From contig JAACDS010000367.1 of NCBI GenBank assembly GCA_009936895.1, positions 1 through 7,337 of the forward strand: a stretch of DNA of 7,337 bases, written 5' to 3'. The notes under the pieces are model-generated. The model was not told the DNA's origin. It saw nothing but the letters and a program-made list of their open reading frames with translations, and made no database searches. This document shows, piece after piece, positions 1 through 6,147 of the stretch. The translations under genes and the position numbers were made by a program. The DNA comes from Pseudomonadota bacterium. Lineage in GTDB: Bacteria > Pseudomonadota > Gammaproteobacteria > Pseudomonadales > Azotimanducaceae. Each line of letters starts with the position of its first letter. Position 1 is the stretch's first letter.

Positions 1-884
1 AGCAGGGCGCCTTGTACATCAGCTTTTTGGACCCGTTCAACGAAAAACCCCTGGTCGAAAGTATCGCGGCCCAAGGCGCTACCTCGATCTCTATGGAAAT
101 GGTGCCTCGCAGTACGCGAGCGCAAAAGATGGATGCGCTGTCCTCCCAAGCGAACTTGGCAGGTTACGTGACGGTCATTCAAGCCTCGTACCACCTGCCG
201 AAGATCATGCCCATGATGATGACACCCTCTGGCACGATCCCGCCAGCGCGCGTTTTCGTGATTGGTGCTGGTGTGGCTGGACTTCAAGCGATCGCCACAG
301 CCAAGCGTTTGGGTGCTCGGGTGGAAGCTTTTGACACCCGGCCTGTCGTGGCTGAGCAAGTGCAATCCTTGGGTGCAAAATTTGTTGAAATCGACCTAGG
401 TGATACCGGTCAAACCGATCAAGGCTATGCCAAGGAGTTGACCCCCGAGCAGGTGGAAATGCAGCGCGAAGGACAAAAAGCGATCATCAGTCAATCGGAT
501 GTTGTGATTACCACGGCTCAGTTGTTCGGTCGCCCCGCCCCGCAAATCGTCGGTCGGGACATGGTTGAATCCATGAAGCCCGGCAGTGTGATCATCGATA
601 TGGCCGTCGAGACTGGCGGCAACGTAGAAGGCTCGGTCATGAATGAGGTCGTGGATATCAACGGCGTCAAAGTGGTCGGACAGGGTAACTTACCCGGCGA
701 GGTTGCCCGCAATGCCAGCGACATGTACTCCAACAAGCTCGTGAATTTGGTGTTGGAGTTTTGGGACGCGGAATCTAAGGCTCTGACCTTGGATCCAGAA
801 GACGAGATCATCCAGGCCTGCGTGATTACCCGAGATGGGGCTGTGGTGAACGAAACCATCAAAAACATTTATAGCGGAGGCTAA
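1..884 (+). CDS. pntAA: NAD(P) transhydrogenase subunit alpha part 1 (PntAA), 5'-truncated by window edge
   Basis: This is the soluble NAD(H)-binding domain I of proton-translocating transhydrogenase, which passes hydride from NADH to NADP+ bound on PntB. The gene enters from the left edge; the first whole codon is at base 3, and about 293 codons remain of the usual 370-390. Visible hallmarks include the RDQ-loop signature PRSTRAQKMD (bases 105-134), whose Arg, Gln and Asp match the R127/Q132/D135 triad of the Rhodospirillum rubrum enzyme. A Rossmann GAGVAG motif lies at bases 264-281, with an Asp after the second strand (AFDTRP), as expected for NAD(H). GRPAP and MKPGSVIIDMA follow. The protein stops after the soluble domain with no membrane helix, so this is the three-subunit form. 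GGAGG at 876-880, inside its last codons, serves pntAB three bases downstream. Only the missing N-terminus is uncertain. Confidence 0.97.
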   Translation, partial: QGALYISFLDPFNEKPLVESIAAQGATSISMEMVPRSTRAQKMDALSSQANLAGYVTVIQASYHLPKIMPMMMTPSGTIPPARVFVIGAGVAGLQAIATAKRLGARVEAFDTRPVVAEQVQSLGAKFVEIDLGDTGQTDQGYAKELTPEQVEMQREGQKAIISQSDVVITTAQLFGRPAPQIVGRDMVESMKPGSVIIDMAVETGGNVEGSVMNEVVDINGVKVVGQGNLPGEVARNASDMYSNKLVNLVLEFWDAESKALTLDPEDEIIQACVITRDGAVVNETIKNIYSGG

Positions 885-887
885 ATT

Positions 888-1190
888 ATGGAAGCCGTAT
901 TTCTTGCAATGGTTCTCATGTTGTCGATCTTCCTCGGCTTCGAGTTGATTTCGAAGGTGCCAGCTACCCTGCACACGCCGCTGATGTCTGGCGCCAATGC
1001 CATTTCCGGCATCACCATTGTTGGTGCGCTGATTTCTGCTGGCGGTGAAGCCGGTGCGATGTCCAGTTATCTGGGTGCTGCTGCTGTAATGTTCGCCATG
1101 ATCAACGTAGCCGGTGGTTACCTCGTGACCAATCGAATGTTGAGCATGTTTAAAAAGAAAGACACGAGCCAAACCGGAGGTAAGTCATGA
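888..1190 (+). CDS. pntAB: NAD(P) transhydrogenase subunit alpha part 2 (PntAB), membrane subunit
   Basis: This 100-residue inner-membrane protein corresponds to the membrane helices that end the alpha chain in E. coli. Three hydrophobic segments are visible, roughly residues 2-20, 35-52 and 58-80, followed by a charged tail (KKKDTSQTGGKS). The family signature LHTPLMSGANAISG is at residues 28-41. Together with the helices of PntB it forms the proton-conducting domain II. The ATG at 888 follows GGAGG (876-880), and its stop overlaps the pntB start as ATGA (1187-1190), implying translational coupling. The residue at the position where Thermus thermophilus has a channel histidine (family pattern NxIHG) is Ser40 here, and His29 is the only histidine in the protein. 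Length and motifs are normal for the family. Confidence 0.96.
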   Translation: MEAVFLAMVLMLSIFLGFELISKVPATLHTPLMSGANAISGITIVGALISAGGEAGAMSSYLGAAAVMFAMINVAGGYLVTNRMLSMFKKKDTSQTGGKS

Positions 1191-2548
1191 GTACAGTGAT
1201 GATCAACCTGTGGTACGTGGTTGCTGCCGCATTGTTTATTTTTGGCCTGAAGCAGTTGGGCTCACCGGCTACGGCGGTGCGCGGCAACATGCTTTCCTCC
1301 TTGGCCATGGTGATCGCCATTGCCGTGACCTTGTTGAACAAAGAAATTCTGACGTTTGAGCTGATCTTGGTCGCTGCCATCATTGGTGCCGTGATCGGTG
1401 CCATCACCGCGCAAAAGGTCGAGATGACCAGCATGCCGGAAATGGTTGCTCTGTTTAATGGCTCCGGCGGTATTGCCAGTCTGATGGTTGGTTGGGCGGC
1501 GCTGTACAACATGGGTAATACCACGTTTACGGATGTCACCATTTTGCTGTCCATCGTGATTGGCGGTATGACCTTCAGTGGCAGTATCTTAGCCTGGGGC
1601 AAGCTGTCTGAAGTGATGACCTCTGCCGCTGTGGTCTTCGGCGCTCAACGAATTGTAAACGCAGGCATCCTGGTCGGCTTGATTGCCTGCAGCGTGCTGT
1701 TCTGCATGGATCCTTCAGTGGATTCGCCCTATCTGTACGCGGTGATTGCGCTGTCGCTGCTGTTCGGCGTGATGGCGGTGTTGCCCATCGGTGGGGCAGA
1801 CATGCCAGTGGTGATTTCGCTGCTCAATAGCTATTCCGGCCTGGCTGCCTGTGCGGCGGGTTTCGCGATTAACAACAACATCCTTATCGTGGCAGGTTCC
1901 ATGGTCGGTGCTGCGGGCATCATCCTTACAAACATTATGTGTAAGGCGATGAATCGCTCACTGGGTCATGTTTTGTTTTCTGGCTTTGGTGCGGTGAAAC
2001 AAGCCACCAAGGTCGAGGGTGAAGTGAAGCCTATCGTGGCGGAAGACGCTTTCTTGATTTTGGAAGCAGCCCAGTCTGTCACCTTTGTGCCAGGTTACGG
2101 GATGGCGGTAGCTCAAGCGCAACACGTGGTGCGTGAGTTGGGCGAGCTGCTGGAAAAAAACGGCGCCGAAGTGACGTATGCGATTCACCCGGTTGCCGGT
2201 CGTATGCCGGGGCATATGAACGTGCTGCTGGCTGAAGCCAATGTGCCCTATGACCAGTTGGTCGAGATGGAAGACATCAATCCGCGCATCGACAACGTCG
2301 ACGTGGCGGTAGTAATCGGTGCTAACGACGTCGTGAACCCCAGTGCGCGCAACGACGAGAACAGCCCGATTTACGGTATGCCGATCATTAATGTGGATCA
2401 GGCTCGTACCGTATTCGTGCTGAAGCGATCCATGGGATCCGGTTTCTCTGGTGTGGATAACCCACTGTTCTTCGGTGACAACACACGCATGTTGTTTGGT
2501 GACGCGAAGCAATCGATAGCTGCTGTCGTAGCAGAATTTAAAGGCTAA
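1187..2548 (+). CDS. pntB: NAD(P) transhydrogenase subunit beta (PntB)
   Basis: This 453-residue subunit carries most helices of the proton channel (about residues 1-270) and the NADP(H)-binding domain III (about 285-453). Domain III shows PGYGMAVAQAQ (303-313), HPVAGRMPGHMNVLLAEA (335-352), GANDVVNP (379-386), KRSM (414-417; Lys and Arg expected near the NADP 2'-phosphate) and LFGDAK near the C-terminus. In the membrane part, GGADMPVVISLLNSYSG keeps Asp205 and Asn214, equivalent to E. coli D213 and N222, and Ser133 matches S139. Residue 91, histidine in E. coli, is Asn (MPEMVALFN). The start overlaps the pntAB stop by four bases, with GGAGG at 1176-1180 spaced correctly. The complex would use proton motive force to make NADPH. 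Confidence 0.98.
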   Translation: MSTVMINLWYVVAAALFIFGLKQLGSPATAVRGNMLSSLAMVIAIAVTLLNKEILTFELILVAAIIGAVIGAITAQKVEMTSMPEMVALFNGSGGIASLMVGWAALYNMGNTTFTDVTILLSIVIGGMTFSGSILAWGKLSEVMTSAAVVFGAQRIVNAGILVGLIACSVLFCMDPSVDSPYLYAVIALSLLFGVMAVLPIGGADMPVVISLLNSYSGLAACAAGFAINNNILIVAGSMVGAAGIILTNIMCKAMNRSLGHVLFSGFGAVKQATKVEGEVKPIVAEDAFLILEAAQSVTFVPGYGMAVAQAQHVVRELGELLEKNGAEVTYAIHPVAGRMPGHMNVLLAEANVPYDQLVEMEDINPRIDNVDVAVVIGANDVVNPSARNDENSPIYGMPIINVDQARTVFVLKRSMGSGFSGVDNPLFFGDNTRMLFGDAKQSIAAVVAEFKG

Positions 2549-2573
2549 CGCCTTCTCAAAGGGAGTCTGAACG

Positions 2574-3188
2574 ATGACCGATGGCGAAAGTGGGTTACAC
2601 GGCGCGGATTTTTCTCTGCGTGATGTAGGGGCCGCGGCAAACGATCAGTTCAGGCTCCGCTGGTCGCCCCGCGCCATGACTGGCCAACCCCTGTCAATGG
2701 CAGAGGTTCAAACGCTCTGCGAAGCCGGGCGATGGGCACCTTCCTGTTTCAACTCCCAGCCTTGGCGTTTCATTTACGCCTTACCCGACACGCCTCAGTG
2801 GCAGCCGATGTTTGACCTGCTGATGGACGTGAATCAGCGTTGGGCAGCCAAGGCTGGTGCCTTGATTGCCTTGGTGTCGCGTACCCATTTTGAAGCCAAT
2901 GACGCCCCGGCGGCGACTCACAGTTTTGATGCGGGCAGCGCGTGGATGAGTATGGCTTTGCAAGCCCAACATATGGGTTTAGCGGCTCATGCTATGTGGG
3001 GTTTTCATCACGACCAAGCCCCTGGGGTGCTCAAGTTGACCGATCGTTTCGCCGCTCAGGCGCTGATTGCCCTTGGTCATCCTGCGTCCGCCGATAGCCT
3101 GCCGGAGCCGCTACGAGAGCGTGAAGTGCCCTCGCCGCGTAAACCGCTGTCTGAACTCATGTTTCCTGGGGCCATGCCCGACCCTTAG
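2574..3188 (+). CDS. Nitroreductase-family FMN oxidoreductase, downstream of pntB
   Basis: This 204-residue soluble protein belongs to the nitroreductase fold, homodimeric FMN enzymes that use NAD(P)H to reduce nitro compounds, quinones, enones or other acceptors. Family marks are RWSPRAM (28-34, FMN phosphate region), the loop APSCFNSQPW (54-63), an aromatic/His stretch GFHHD around residues 143-147, and ALIALGHP (163-170). RxSPRAF-like N-termini with a Pro-Ser-x-x-Asn-x-Gln-Pro-Trp loop are typical of an uncharacterised bacterial subgroup, so substrate cannot be assigned. GGGAG at 2561-2565 sits eight bases before the ATG. It lies 25 bases after pntB with no terminator-like hairpin between them, so co-transcription with pnt is likely; a link to the NADPH made by the transhydrogenase is inference. 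It ends 18 bases from the convergent rluE stop. Confidence 0.9.
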   Translation: MTDGESGLHGADFSLRDVGAAANDQFRLRWSPRAMTGQPLSMAEVQTLCEAGRWAPSCFNSQPWRFIYALPDTPQWQPMFDLLMDVNQRWAAKAGALIALVSRTHFEANDAPAATHSFDAGSAWMSMALQAQHMGLAAHAMWGFHHDQAPGVLKLTDRFAAQALIALGHPASADSLPEPLREREVPSPRKPLSELMFPGAMPDP

Positions 3189-3206
3189 GGTAAGGCGACC
3201 TCCTTC

Positions 3207-3743
3207 TTAAAGCGCTCGCCATTGGCCTGGTTCGAGGCCGTCCAATGTCCATGACCCCACTCGATAGCGGATCAGCCGTAACACCGGAAAGCCGACGTGG
3301 GCGCACATGCGTCTGACCTGTCGGTTTCTGCCCTCTCGTAGGGTAAGCGTGATCCAGCTATCTGGGATCGATTTGCGAACCCGGATGGGAGGGTTGCGGG
3401 GCCAAATGTCGTAGTCGTCGATGCCCAGCCGGCATGAGGCAGGCAGAGTCATGCCATCCTTTAGGGCCAAGCCTTGCTCGATGGGTTCCAGATCTCTTTT
3501 GCTGGGCGCACCCTCTACCTGAACCCAATAGGTTTTGCTCATCTTGTGATCCGGGTGGCTGATTTTGTGCTGTAGACCACCGTCATCGGTCAGTACCATG
3601 AGCCCCTCACTGTCTCGATCCAGACGGCCGGCCGGATAGACCCCCGGTTGATCGACGTAGTGGCCTAGATGCGGCCGCCCGTCGCTGTCGGAAAATTGGG
3701 GAAGAACGTTATAGGGTTTGTTCAGCAGAATGATTTGGCTCAT
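3207..3743 (-). CDS. rluE: 23S rRNA pseudouridine(2457) synthase RluE
   Basis: This enzyme of the RsuA/RluB/E/F family isomerises a uridine in domain V of 23S rRNA (U2457 in E. coli) to pseudouridine. The 178-residue protein resembles E. coli RluE along its whole length. Shared stretches include NKPYNVLPQFSDSDGR (8-23), the catalytic GRLDRDSEG (39-47, nucleophile Asp42), WPRNPPIRVRKSIPDSW (around 114-130), and LREGRNRQVRRMCAHVGFPVLRLIRY toward the C-terminus. No S4 domain precedes the catalytic domain, as expected for RluE. The start is fixed: an in-frame stop lies eight codons upstream of the ATG (cat at 3741-3743) and no GTG or TTG falls between. No good Shine-Dalgarno is visible, while a -10-like TATCAT lies only six bases upstream, so the mRNA may have a very short leader or none. 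It stands alone between two + strand transcription units. Confidence 0.95.
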   Translation of the reverse strand: MSQIILLNKPYNVLPQFSDSDGRPHLGHYVDQPGVYPAGRLDRDSEGLMVLTDDGGLQHKISHPDHKMSKTYWVQVEGAPSKRDLEPIEQGLALKDGMTLPASCRLGIDDYDIWPRNPPIRVRKSIPDSWITLTLREGRNRQVRRMCAHVGFPVLRLIRYRVGSWTLDGLEPGQWRAL

Positions 3744-3749
3744 GTGCCC

Positions 3750-3790
3750 ATGATAGCAGTTCGCTTTTCATCGTCGGCGAAGGCTATGAT
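3750..3790. repeat. Imperfect inverted repeat in the divergent intergenic region
   Basis: The left arm ATGATAGCAGTTCGC (3750-3764) pairs with the right arm GCGAAGGCTATGAT (3777-3790). Five of five inner and seven of eight outer bases are complementary, with a one-base length difference between them (AG against G) and a 12-base centre. It overlaps both candidate -10 hexamers, so it could be an operator covering both promoters. As RNA it could form a stem of about 13 pairs. Part of the symmetry may simply reflect two similar -10 elements facing away from each other. Confidence 0.5.
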
Positions 3791-3810
3791 CGCTGGCCAT
3801 TGTGATTCTT

Positions 3811-3819
3811 AAGGTGAGG
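3811..3819 (+). promoter_or_regulatory. Shine-Dalgarno site fixing the start of the second nitroreductase
   Basis: AAGGTGAGG ends three bases before the ATG at 3823, with its AAGG core eight bases away. A GTG at 3802 would add seven codons but would put this purine-rich site inside the gene, and no comparable site precedes it. The family's N-terminus (Met-Glu-Leu-Tyr-Glu-Val-Met-Arg) also begins naturally at 3823. Confidence 0.65.
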
Positions 3820-3822
3820 CTT

Positions 3823-4488
3823 ATGGAGTTGTATGAGGTGATGCGCACGACTTTCGCGGCGCGAGAATTTACGGATCAGCCAGTCAGCGATGAGGTTATT
3901 GCCCATATTTTGGAGCAGGCGCGCTTCGCACCCAGCGGCGGTAACCGACAAGGATGGAAGGTGCTGGTGGTGCGTGAAGAGTCGTCACGGGCGCGCTTGC
4001 GTGAACTGATCGAACCCCAGATGCAGCGCTACGTGGCTCAGGTAAGAGCTGGTGAAGCACCGTTGAATACCATCAACCCCAGTCAGGTGAGCGACGACGA
4101 CATCGCAAAAACCCAAGTACCGGGCCAGATGCTGAATAACTTGACCGGTGCTCCGGTGATTTTGCTGGTCTTCGTCGACCTGTCCTTGGTGGCGTCATTT
4201 GATAGCCAGCTGGATCGGGTCGGGGTGATTTCCGGAGCGTCGATCTACCCATTCGTCTGGAACATTTTGTTAGCGGCGCGCAACGAAGGGTTAGGTGGTA
4301 CGCTGACCACCTTCGCGGCAGGGGCGGAGAACGAGTTAAGGGCGCACTTTGGCGTGCCTGACGAAATGGCTTTCGCCGCCATGATTCCCATCGGACAACC
4401 GGTGAAGCAACTGACTAAATTGAAAAGAAATCCGGTGGCTGACTTCGTCAGTAAAGAACACTGGGACGGGGAGACTTTGATTGACTGA
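3823..4488 (+). CDS. Nitroreductase-family FMN oxidoreductase, first gene of the transporter-cox operon
   Basis: This 221-residue soluble flavoprotein of the nitroreductase superfamily probably binds FMN as a dimer and reduces an organic substrate with NAD(P)H. Visible family features are R14-E-F (start of the FMN-binding region), APSGGNRQGW (36-45), SGASIYPFVWNILLAARNEGLGGTLTTF in the second half (GLGGTLTT at 156-163, FMN phosphate side), IPIGQP, and the closing RNPVADFV. It differs clearly from the other nitroreductase in the window: it has an insertion around residues 65-105 and a Gly instead of Pro before the Trp of the loop. The ATG at 3823 is chosen over GTG at 3802 because of the Shine-Dalgarno site. 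Its last eight bases overlap the transporter start, so the two are almost certainly co-expressed. It may modify the substrate or product of the downstream hydroxylase; that role is inference. Confidence 0.9.
   Translation: MELYEVMRTTFAAREFTDQPVSDEVIAHILEQARFAPSGGNRQGWKVLVVREESSRARLRELIEPQMQRYVAQVRAGEAPLNTINPSQVSDDDIAKTQVPGQMLNNLTGAPVILLVFVDLSLVASFDSQLDRVGVISGASIYPFVWNILLAARNEGLGGTLTTFAAGAENELRAHFGVPDEMAFAAMIPIGQPVKQLTKLKRNPVADFVSKEHWDGETLID
4468..4473 (+). promoter_or_regulatory. Shine-Dalgarno site supporting the TTG start of the MFS gene
   Basis: GGGGAG lies inside the 3' end of the nitroreductase gene, seven bases before TTG at 4481. It supports a TTG start with an eight-base gene overlap, which ties translation of the transporter to that of the upstream enzyme. 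Confidence 0.5.
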
Positions 4489-6100
4489 CCTAAACCAAGC
4501 CGGCGAGGCGAAACACGATGCGCAACCCGTCGAGCAAGTGGGAGGCGACAATTACGGCCGCTATGTGCTCTTTGTCCTGATTATCGTCTATATATTCAAT
4601 TTTATTGATCGCCAGATTCTGTCGATTTTGGCGGAAGAAATTAAGCTCGACCTGGGTATCGGCGATGCAGAAATCGGATTTTTGTACGGTACAGCGTTCG
4701 CCATTTTTTATGCGGTGTTTGGTATTCCACTGGGACGTCTTGCAGATGTTTGGAATCGCAAAAATCTGATTTCTATCGGGTTGTCGTTCCGGAGCGCTAT
4801 GACTGCGTTGTCGGGATTTGCTCAAAATTTCAGTCATCTTGCCGTATGTCGTTTCGGTGTGGGCATCGGCGAAGCCAGCGCCACCCCCGCGGCTTTCTCC
4901 ATGATTTCGGATTATTTTTCGCCCAAAGTACGGGCGACCGTTCTGGCGATTTACTCCAGCGGTATCTACTTGGGTTCGGGTATCGGTTTGTTTTTGGGCG
5001 GCGCCATCGTACAAAGCTGGCACGCTTGGTATCCGGATCCCACTCTAGCCCCGCTGGGCATTAAGGCGTGGCAGGCAGCATTTTTGGCTGTCGGCATTCC
5101 CGGTATTTTAATGGCGATCTGGGTGTGGACCTTAAAGGAGCCCATACGAGGCACGTCGGAAGGCCTGGTGACTCCCAAACACCCGAGTCCGTTTAAGGCA
5201 GCTTCCAGTTCCTTTATGAGCGTGCTGCCTGGATTTTCGTTAGTTGCCTTGTTTCGGGCCGGTGGCATCCGCGCCGTAGCCATAAACATTATTTATGCCA
5301 ATGGCGTCGTCGCCTTGTTTTACGGCCTCTACGTCGCGATGCCTACATTGTTGCAGTGGATCGCACTGGGTATTGGTGTGTACATCACTGTTACATGGAT
5401 TCACTACCAAAAGCTTACGGATCCGGCGTGCTACGGCATGATGTTCAAATCCAAGGCGTTCTTGGCAACGACGGTTGGTTTCCCGGCGATATCCTTCGTG
5501 ACGTATGGCATTGGTTTTTGGTCGCCACCGTTTATGCAGCGTTTTCATGGTGAAACCATTGCTGATGCCGGCCTGTATCTTGGTATTGGCTCCGCCGTTG
5601 GCGGCTTTATCGGCATCGTGCTGGGTGGCGTGATCGCCGATTACTTCCGTGCGAAAACGGTTAACGCGAGGCTCTATGTTGGTTTGGCGATTCCGTTGTT
5701 GGCTATCCCGTTTGCACTGGGTTTTTTATATACCGAGAGCGTGGTCATGGCCTATGTCTACAGTTTCTTGTTTAGCGTAATTTCGCCGGCATGGATCGGC
5801 TGTGCTGCCAGCACTGTGAATGATTTGGTGATGCCGCGCATGAGGGCGACAGCATCAGCCTACTATCTGCTGATGAATACTTTTGTTGGCTTAGCGCTGG
5901 GGCCGTTCTTGATTGGCCAGTTCAGCGATCTGTACTACCGTGGGGGCGTTAATAGCGCCGATGCTCTGCAGCTGGCCATGACCTGGGGTCTTGGTGCTTT
6001 TGCGCTAAGCATAGTGGCGCTGTTACTGGCCTGCCGATATCTGGCTGACGACGAGAGCAGTCGCCTAGATCGGGCCGCGGCGATGGGCGAGCCGATATGA
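4481..6100 (+). CDS. Spinster-like major facilitator superfamily transporter with extra central helices
   Basis: This 539-residue inner-membrane carrier is longer than the usual 400-450 for MFS. The first helix (about 28-46) contains the NFIDRQ motif (Asp43-Arg44). MFS motif A appears as GRLADVWNRKN (85-95), and the fourth helix carries RFGVGIGEASATPAAF (124-139). This DR plus GxGEA combination is typical of spinster-like carriers. Helices 1-6 end near 218. After a loop come two additional hydrophobic stretches (about 267-287 and 289-308), then a second six-helix half from about 327 to 521, giving 14 predicted spans. The start is TTG at 4481, eight bases inside the upstream gene, with GGGGAG at 4468-4473 at good spacing; no ATG occurs in frame before the first helix. 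Substrate is unknown. By context it likely moves the compound handled by the linked molybdenum hydroxylase or its product. Confidence 0.9.
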   Translation: MTDLNQAGEAKHDAQPVEQVGGDNYGRYVLFVLIIVYIFNFIDRQILSILAEEIKLDLGIGDAEIGFLYGTAFAIFYAVFGIPLGRLADVWNRKNLISIGLSFRSAMTALSGFAQNFSHLAVCRFGVGIGEASATPAAFSMISDYFSPKVRATVLAIYSSGIYLGSGIGLFLGGAIVQSWHAWYPDPTLAPLGIKAWQAAFLAVGIPGILMAIWVWTLKEPIRGTSEGLVTPKHPSPFKAASSSFMSVLPGFSLVALFRAGGIRAVAINIIYANGVVALFYGLYVAMPTLLQWIALGIGVYITVTWIHYQKLTDPACYGMMFKSKAFLATTVGFPAISFVTYGIGFWSPPFMQRFHGETIADAGLYLGIGSAVGGFIGIVLGGVIADYFRAKTVNARLYVGLAIPLLAIPFALGFLYTESVVMAYVYSFLFSVISPAWIGCAASTVNDLVMPRMRATASAYYLLMNTFVGLALGPFLIGQFSDLYYRGGVNSADALQLAMTWGLGAFALSIVALLLACRYLADDESSRLDRAAAMGEPI

Positions 6101-6147
6101 GGTGGGTACAGCAGTGAAAGGTCAACGGGGATAGCGAGAGGAAGACA

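Larger units (their letters stand above)
3744..3822. promoter_or_regulatory. Divergent promoter region between rluE and the nitroreductase-MFS-cox operon
   Basis: This 79-base gap separates two divergent genes and must hold the promoter of each unless a distant one reads in. On the + strand TATGAT (3785-3790) matches five of six -10 bases; the best upstream -35 is poor (TTCGCT at 3760-3765, spacer 19). On the - strand TATCAT (bases 3755 down to 3750), preceded by TGC, gives an extended -10 form, also without a convincing -35. Both -10 candidates lie in the outer arms of one imperfect inverted repeat (3750-3790). The hexamers are visible in the sequence; promoter activity is inference. Confidence 0.4.

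Noticed and set aside
518..2512. Long open frames on the - strand opposite the pnt genes
   Set aside because: They are antisense to clearly conserved coding sequence, have no family motifs and lack ribosome sites.
2549..2573. Separate promoter or terminator between pntB and the nitroreductase
   Set aside because: The 25 bases contain only the ribosome site and no hairpin or promoter-like hexamers.
3181..3220. Possible bidirectional terminator between the first nitroreductase and rluE
   Set aside because: ACCCTTAGGGT gives only a four-pair stem and GGCGA/TCGCC has five pairs with a 17-base loop lying partly in rluE. No T-run follows either on either strand.
3802..3822. GTG start giving seven extra N-terminal residues on the second nitroreductase
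   Set aside because: The strong AAGGTGAGG site sits just before ATG 3823, inside this extension, and the family N-terminus begins at 3823.
4750..5553. Additional open frames inside the MFS gene on both strands
   Set aside because: They give Arg/Gln/His-rich sequences without recognisable domains, while the MFS frame shows continuous helices and motifs.
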